Source of the DNA: Hibiscus mutabilis
Taxonomy: Eukaryota; Streptophyta; Magnoliopsida; Malvales; Malvaceae
DNA: 64,000 nucleotides
Direction of reading: 5' to 3'
NCBI GenBank assembly: GCA_019671005.1
Contig: CM033719.1
Span: 24,106,750-24,170,749 of the forward strand
Positions within the stretch are counted from its first letter, which is position 1; each line of letters begins with the position of its first letter. Shown here in pieces: positions 58,531-64,000 of the stretch. The position numbers and the translations under genes are program-made. The notes beneath the pieces were generated by a model. The model did not search any database. It saw only the letters and a program-made list of their open reading frames with translations, and had not been told where the DNA came from.

Positions 58531-60453
58531 GAGTACATTCTGTTGCTCTTCTTTAGGGACACATCGGCGTATAACCTAATCTGCACATTGTTTAAACAAA
58601 AGAGGCTCGTCCCAAAAGTAATGCTTAGCATCATGGCGGAACCTCTTCTTCCCTTCGTGAGTAATGCCATAAGGTAAAATACCACAAACAAGAAAATTAA
58701 CTAAATCCGCATACCAGGGTATTGCCGAGGCATGTGCTGCCATGGTGATTGCTCCCAAAATTGCCGAGGCGTGAGCGTCAAAGGCTGATGCGGCATCGAG
58801 AGTTGTCGAGGCGTGTGCATCCATGGTTGCTGAGGCGTCGAGGGTTACCGAGGCGTCGAGGGTTGCCGAGGCAACTAAAATTTGATCATCCGGGAATGCA
58901 TCGCATATCTCTAGATCCGCGTCCTCCTCCCTATTGCGTTCCAAACGTGATAAGTGATCGGCCACTTGATTTTCTGTTCCTTTCCTGTCCGTAATTTCAA
59001 TATCAAATTCTTGTAAAACTAATATCCAACAAATCAAATGAGGTTTAACATCCTTTTTAGCAAATAAGTATTTGATTGCCGAATGGTCTGTATGAACAAT
59101 TACCTTTGTACCAATCAAATAGGATCGGAACTTGTCAAATGCGAAAACTACAGCTAGTAACTCTTTCTCCGTTGTTGTGTAATTCACTTGAGCACTATTA
59201 AGAGTTTTACTAGCGTAGTATATCACATGGAATGTCTTACCTGTGCGTTGGCCTAGGACTGCTCCTACCGCGAAATCACTTGCATCACACATGAGCTCAA
59301 AAGGTAGTGTCCAATCTGGTGGAACGACAATGGGTGCCGAGGCAAGCTTTTTCTTTAGGGTTTCGAATGCTTGGGTGCAAGAATCATCAAAATCGAAGAC
59401 TTTATCCTGTTCAAGCAGATTACACAAGGGTTTAGTGATTTTAGAAAAATTATGAATGAACCTCCTGTAAAAACCTGCATGTCCGAGAAAACTTCGAATT
59501 CCTTTAACCGAACTTGGTGGGGGTAATCTCTCGATCACGTCCACCTTGGCTTTTTCTACTTCAATTCCCTTGGATGAAATCTTGTGGCTGAATACTATTC
59601 CTTCATCTACCATAAAATGGCATTTCTCCCAATTGAGGACTAAATCAGTTTCTTCACATCTTGCGAACACCCTCTCTAAATTGCCGAGACAGCTGTCGAA
59701 GTCATTACCAAAAACAGAAAAATCATCCATGAAGATCTCAAGGAAGTCTTCGACCATGTCTGAAAAGAGAGCCATCATGCATCTTTGGAAGGTTGCCGAG
59801 GCGTTACACAATCCGAACGGCATCCTTCAGAAGGCATAAGTACCGTATGGGCATGTGAAGGTTGTCTTTTCTTGATCTTCTAGTGCTATGGCAATTTGAT
59901 TGTAACCTAAATAACCATCAAGAAAACAATAAAAGGGTTTACCTGCAAGATGGTCAAGCATTTGATCAATAAAGGGTAATGGGAAGTGATCTTTCCTGGT
60001 GGCTTTGTTTAGCTTTCGATAATCCATACAAACCCTCCAACCGGTCACAGTCCTGGTTGGGATGAGTTCATTATTTTCATTATTTACCACTGTTATACCT
60101 CCCCTTTTCGGTACACATTGTACCAGACTTACCTACGTACTATCAGAGATAGGGTATATAATGTCGGCGTCAAGCCACTTGATGATTTCTTTCATTACAA
60201 CCCCTTTCATGGCATGATTCAGTCTCCTCTGGGCCTCAATTGAAGGTTTGTGATCATCTTCCAACAAAATCTTGTGCATGCACACTGTCGGGCTAATTCC
60301 CTTCAAGTCGGCAATTGTCCACCCTATTGCCTTTTTGTGTAGCTTCAACATCTTGATCAGCTTCTTTTCCTGCTCAGGCTGTAAGTTAGAAGAAATAATT
60401 ACAGGCAATGTATTATCGGTTCCTAAGTATGCATATTTTAGTTGCTCTGGCAA
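58531..60453 (-). pseudogene. Reverse transcriptase and RNase H of Athila pol, copy B
   Basis: One frame from 60453 to 58576, with stops only near 60130 and at 59824-59826 (tga in YAF*RMPFGLCNA). Motifs: LKYAYLGTDNTLPVII, WRVCMDYRKLNKAT, FYCFLDGYLGYNQIA, FGLCNASATFQRCM, IFMDDFSVFG (near 59708-59739), GHAGFYRRFIHNF, then RNase H LMCDASDFAVGAVLGQ, TTEKELLAVVFAF and VIVHTDHSAIKYL. All catalytic acidic residues are present. The RNase H-integrase linker follows, with its repeat. The protease frame overlaps by 16 bases in another phase, so one frameshift separates them. Confidence 0.9.
58735..58885 (-). repeat. Minisatellite in the RNase H-integrase linker, copy B
   Basis: Four to five units around gttgccgaggcgtcgag/gcatcca (plus strand), giving LDASATMDAHAS-like peptides. 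Shorter than the array at 4019-4255 in copy A. Confidence 0.8.
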
Positions 60454-61262
60454 TTTTTCAACTCAAGAATCGGTGGTTGTTCAATAGAGGGTTTTTCGAG
60501 CTTACCTTTCTTACCTGAGTAATCCAGTGGTTCAAAGTATGTACATGGTCGATTGACTAGCCAATTTGCCTCTTCTTGTTGTTCCTCATCGACCGGTTCT
60601 TCATACTCCTCAGGTTCCTCTTGATTAGCAATGTAGTTGCCGAGGCAACTAAATTCCTCGTCGAAGTTAAACTCTGTCGTGGCATGAAGAAGTTGGCATT
60701 CTTCTGGATCATCGGCATGCCTTAGTGTTTGGAACACATTTAGTTTAACTTGTTGATCATTCACTCTCATTGTGAGTTCTCCCTTTTCAACATCGATCAA
60801 GGTTCTCCCTGTTGCTAGGAATGGTCTCCCGAGAATGATGGGTGCATGCTCATATGCTTCATAATCCAAAACAATAAAGTCAGCGGGAAAAATAAATTTA
60901 TCAACTTTTACCAGTATGTCCTCGATTTTTCCCTCTGGCACATAGGATCTGTCGGCTAGCTGCAGCATGACTGTTGTAGGTCTTGCCTTCCCGATTCCTA
61001 GTTTCTGGAAAACCGATTTAGGCATCAAGTTTATGCTAGCCCCAAGGTCACATAATGCTTTCCTGACATAGTGATTTCCAATGGAACAGGGTATTGTGAA
61101 ACTTTCGGGATCCTTCAACTTGGGTGGCATACGATTGTGCAACATTGCCATGCATCCCTCTGTTGCGGCAACTGTTTCAAACTCTCCTAGCCTTGTTCTC
61201 TTGGACACAATGTCTTTAAGAAACTTGGCATAGTTTGGCATTTGTTCAATTGCTTCCACCAA
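60438..61262 (-). pseudogene. Aspartic protease region of Athila gag-pol, copy B
   Basis: Open frame of 274 codons. DLGASINLMPK (near 61021-61057) is the active-site block and ILGRPFLATGRTLIDVEKGEL the second block. An acidic linker follows (EEPEEYEEPVDEEQQEE). The frame ends at 60438 in NCQSN, one base out of phase with RT. It would process Gag-Pol. The start shown is only the first ATG in the frame; the family ORF is continuous with gag, and stops near 61265-61420 cut the link here. Confidence 0.87.
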
Positions 61263-63070
61263 TGGCTAGTTGATGTGGACTTGCTTTAGGATATCAAGAA
61301 ACTTCTTGAATTGGTATTCTTGCTTTTGTCGCTTCAACCTTTGTGGGAATGGTGGTGGAAGTCAGATATCTTCGATCCTTTCATTGGTTTGAAACTTGAT
61401 TGACGGCATTGTCGGGACAACTAGAGTTGCCGAGGCATGCTTATTGTCGGTTGCCGAGGCATGCTTATTGTCGGTTGCCGCGGCAATTCCTGGTTCAGCA
61501 TCTGAGGCTTTACCGCTAGGTTCATCTTGATCTTTTTTGTGGAGTTTTGTTTGACGAGCGGGGTTTGAACCTCTCTAAGTTGTTGGCCACTTCTAGTGGT
61601 GATTGCCTTACATTGCTCATGGCCAGTTCCTCTTGCGACTTCAGTATCGTTAAGTAAACCTCCTTGCGGTCTAGTATTCAAATTTTGAGCAAACTATCCG
61701 ACTTGATTTTCCAATGATTAGATTGCCGCCTCTTGGTTTTGCAATCTCATCTCGGTCCTGTTAATAACAACATCATTTCTTTTTATGAAATTACTATTCT
61801 CAGCCATATAAGATTCAGTTTTCATCATAAAAGCATTTAGAGAATTTTCCAAAGAACTAGATGTTGTCGGTTGTTGCTGCGGCAACTGTTGCCGTGGCAT
61901 ATTCTGCTGGAATCCCGATGCTTGTGCATTCTGATTGTTCTGGTTTAGAGCATTGTTGGGATTACTCCATGAAAATTTTGGGTGCTTCTTCCAAGCTGGA
62001 TTGTATGTATTGGACATCACATTGTTGTTCCGATTGTAATTCCCCACATAGAAGTTGGATTTCGGATTCTGCATACATTCAGAAGAATTATGGTTATCAC
62101 CACATAACTCACAAAAAGAATCCATTACCTTGACCTCATGTGTGTTGTTTGGTTTTTGCATATTCTGGACCATCTTGGTTAAAGTGGCCAATTGTGCCGA
62201 AATTGAATCTGATGATCCTAGTTCATGTATTGTGGCTTGGTGTCTAACTCCTCCTTTTCTAGTAGATGGAAATTGATAATCATTCTTGGCCAGCCTGTTT
62301 AAAATTTGCATTGCTTCCTCCGGCGACTTATCCAGGAGTATGCCGTTTGTCGAGGCATCTAGCATCATCCTTGTTGGTGTATTCACGGCGTTGTAAAACA
62401 TTGTTACTTGAGTCCACACTGGGAATCTGGGGTATTTGTGTAGAAGTTCTCTATATCGCTCCCAAGCCTCGTACATGGATTCATCATCTGCCTGCCGAAA
62501 AGAAGTAATGTCGTTACGAAGCTTATCAGTCGAATTTGTAGGATTAAATCTAGCAAGGAAATCACGACAAAGATCAGTCCAAGATGCTATGGATCCGGCA
62601 GGAATGCTATTCAACCATGTTTTCGCCCTATCCCTCAGTGAATAGGGGAATAAGCTTAATCGTAAGACATCGGGGGTGACTCTGTGTATTTTGAACGAGT
62701 TGCAAATCTCAAGGAAAGATTTCAGATGTTGTCGTGCATCTTCAGTTGCTGAGCCGCCAAATTGACCAATTGTGTTGATCATATTAAACATTACCGGTTT
62801 CAACTCAAAGTGGTCGGCTTCAATTTCAGGTGCCACAACTCCTGGGTTAAGTCCATCAAGATCTTCTTCAAGATAGTCTCGAATAGTTCTGTTTTGTGCA
62901 AGAATCACTCCTCCTCCTGCTCGAACATCTTGATTCATATTGCCGTCTTGATTTGCCATTGCTACTCTTATCATTCGTCTAAGTCTTTGTAAGGTTCGTT
63001 CGATTTTTGGATCAAAGGGATATTCTGGTGAAGTCAGTCTCGCCCTGGTCATATACCAATGCAAAACCAA
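61263..63070 (-). pseudogene. Gag polyprotein of Athila, copy B
   Basis: An open frame of 450 codons (63070-61718) is the best preserved gene in the window. Two starts are possible: 63070 (MVLHWYMTRAR) or 63052 (MTRAR), the latter matching copy A. Capsid motifs: FELKPVMFNMINTIGQFGG, ATEDARQHLKSFLEICNSFK, LRDRAKTWLNSIPAGSI, MYEAWERYRELLHKYP. The zinc knuckle CELCGDNHNSSEC (C-X2-C-X3-H-X4-C) is intact near 62075-62115. Stops follow at 61715-61717 and 61695; the linker to protease (61681-61421) has MPRQPTIS repeated two to three times. Gag forms the particle. Confidence 0.92.
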
Positions 63071-63149
63071 AGTTTGTTAGCCATTTGAGTTTTAAACAAG
63101 AAAAGTAAAAAGAAAGTGCAAGAAAATAAAAACAAAGTCGCTATTGCCA

Positions 63150-63168
63150 ATCCCCGGCAACGGCGCCA
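63150..63168 (-). promoter_or_regulatory. Primer-binding site of Athila B (tRNA-Asp)
   Basis: The plus strand reads atccccggcaacggcgcca, which equals the 3' end of plant tRNA-Asp (GUC) including CCA, as known for Athila elements. Confidence 0.93.
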
Positions 63169-63174
63169 AAAACT

Positions 63175-64000
63175 TGTTGTGCGTAATAAGTGCTACGTAA
63201 ATGTGCAAGTATACACGTCACAAGTTATAGTATAAAAGATATCATCTCCACAGGGATTGGTGCTACTTCAAGAATCTCGTCTCTTGCACTGTAAAAAGTA
63301 AAAACACAAATAAAGGATTATGGGAGTTTAACTAATAACTAAACTAGAAAGCAATAAAGTAAAAGAAAATATGAGATCAAATGAGAGAGAGATAGGCCAG
63401 GTTATCGTGAGTTGAGGTGTGATAGCCGATTGGATCATTTTGGTAAAAGAGTGCACGGGAAACTCAGTTGCCGTGGCAACTTGCACAACGGGGTTGCCTT
63501 GGCAACTAATCGATGGTTGCCTGGGCAACTAGTTGGGCAACTACTTGGGCGTCTGGGCAGCAACCTTCAAGGTTCGGCAGAGCGTTCTTCAATGTTTTCT
63601 TCTTATCCCTAAGTCGAAACTCTAGCTACTTGTGCATGCCTTGATAATACATCCCTGCGTGAATCAAGGGTGAACAACAACCAATCTTGCATTCCTCTTA
63701 GCCGTTGAAATCCTTAACTTATTCCTAAGCCGAATTAATTTTCACCATCAATAGATTGAATAAAGATCATATCCATTCGTTTCTTGAATCTAACTTTTCG
63801 GATATTAGATAAATAGATGAAATCAAGAGATCCTCTCCCAATTCACTCGCAAACAAGAATAAGAACCAAGAATGAATAAACCCTGAAATAGGAAAGTGCA
63901 AACTCTTATTACCTAAATAAAAACCAATAGTTTCTCACAACCACAAAACACAATAACCATAGCCAAGTAGATTTAGTTCATGGCTAGGTTCCAAAGAAGC
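63175..64000 (-). repeat. Athila B 5' LTR (runs off the window)
   Basis: The inner end is near tgttgtgcg at 63175, six bases from the PBS. It carries the three GTTGCCNNGGCAAC motifs at 63467-63480, 63493-63506 and 63516-63529. It is collinear with 8639 onward in copy A and with 53497 onward in the B 3' LTR. Confidence 0.92.

Larger units (their letters stand above)
53497..64000 (-). mobile_element. Athila-type Ty3/gypsy retrotransposon, copy B
   Basis: Right to left: 5' LTR (63175 to beyond the window), tRNA-Asp primer site, gag, protease, RT/RNase H, integrase, spacer, extra ORF, 3' non-coding region, PPT, 3' LTR (54696-53497, its last ~365 bp missing). In about 330 aligned LTR bases I count about 12 differences, so it is fairly young. 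Longer open frames than copy A, but still defective. Confidence 0.93.

Overview
This is plant nuclear DNA, almost certainly from a flowering plant. Nearly the whole window is nested, decayed LTR retrotransposons. I found no host protein-coding gene, rRNA, tRNA gene or CRISPR array. The evidence for a plant is the Athila-type and Tekay/Del-type Ty3/gypsy elements, primer-binding sites matching plant tRNA-Asp and initiator tRNA-Met, LTRs of 1.5 to 4.8 kb, and an L1-type LINE fragment. The species cannot be named from the sequence.

Layout. 1-757 (minus): 5'-truncated LINE reverse transcriptase remnant that ends inside an Athila element. 758-10121 (minus): Athila copy A, running right to left as LTR, PBS, gag, protease, RT/RNase H, integrase, extra ORF; its 3' LTR is not in the window. 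10122-10669: unassigned. 10670-49082 (plus): element C, an LTR pair around an almost empty interior. Its 5' LTR was split by element D (14511-46394, exact 5-bp target duplication ACTCC). D's RT was split by element E (20142-39085, Tekay/Del type). E's 5' LTR was split twice: by fragment F (21346-26386, 3' end of a long-LTR, probably Tat/Ogre-like element) and by solo LTR G (26989-29415, exact target duplication TGCAT). 49083-53496 (minus): fragment F2, same family as F but opposite strand, cutting off C's 3' LTR. 53497-64000 (minus): Athila copy B, better preserved than A; its right LTR runs off the window.

Order of events from nesting: C first, then D, then E, then F and G; F2 also came after C. 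Every coding region is broken by stops, frameshifts or deletions. Integrase catalytic residues are lost in A, B and E, and most of the integrase core is missing in D. No element here looks autonomous.

Points of most interest: an 88-bp near-perfect palindrome in A that shares its axis with a copy of a short palindrome (GTTGCCNNGGCAAC) scattered through both Athila copies; the three-LTR structure of D; element C, which keeps PBS and PPT but almost no interior; and tandem arrays whose copy number differs between sister copies. I did not find a new multi-gene system.
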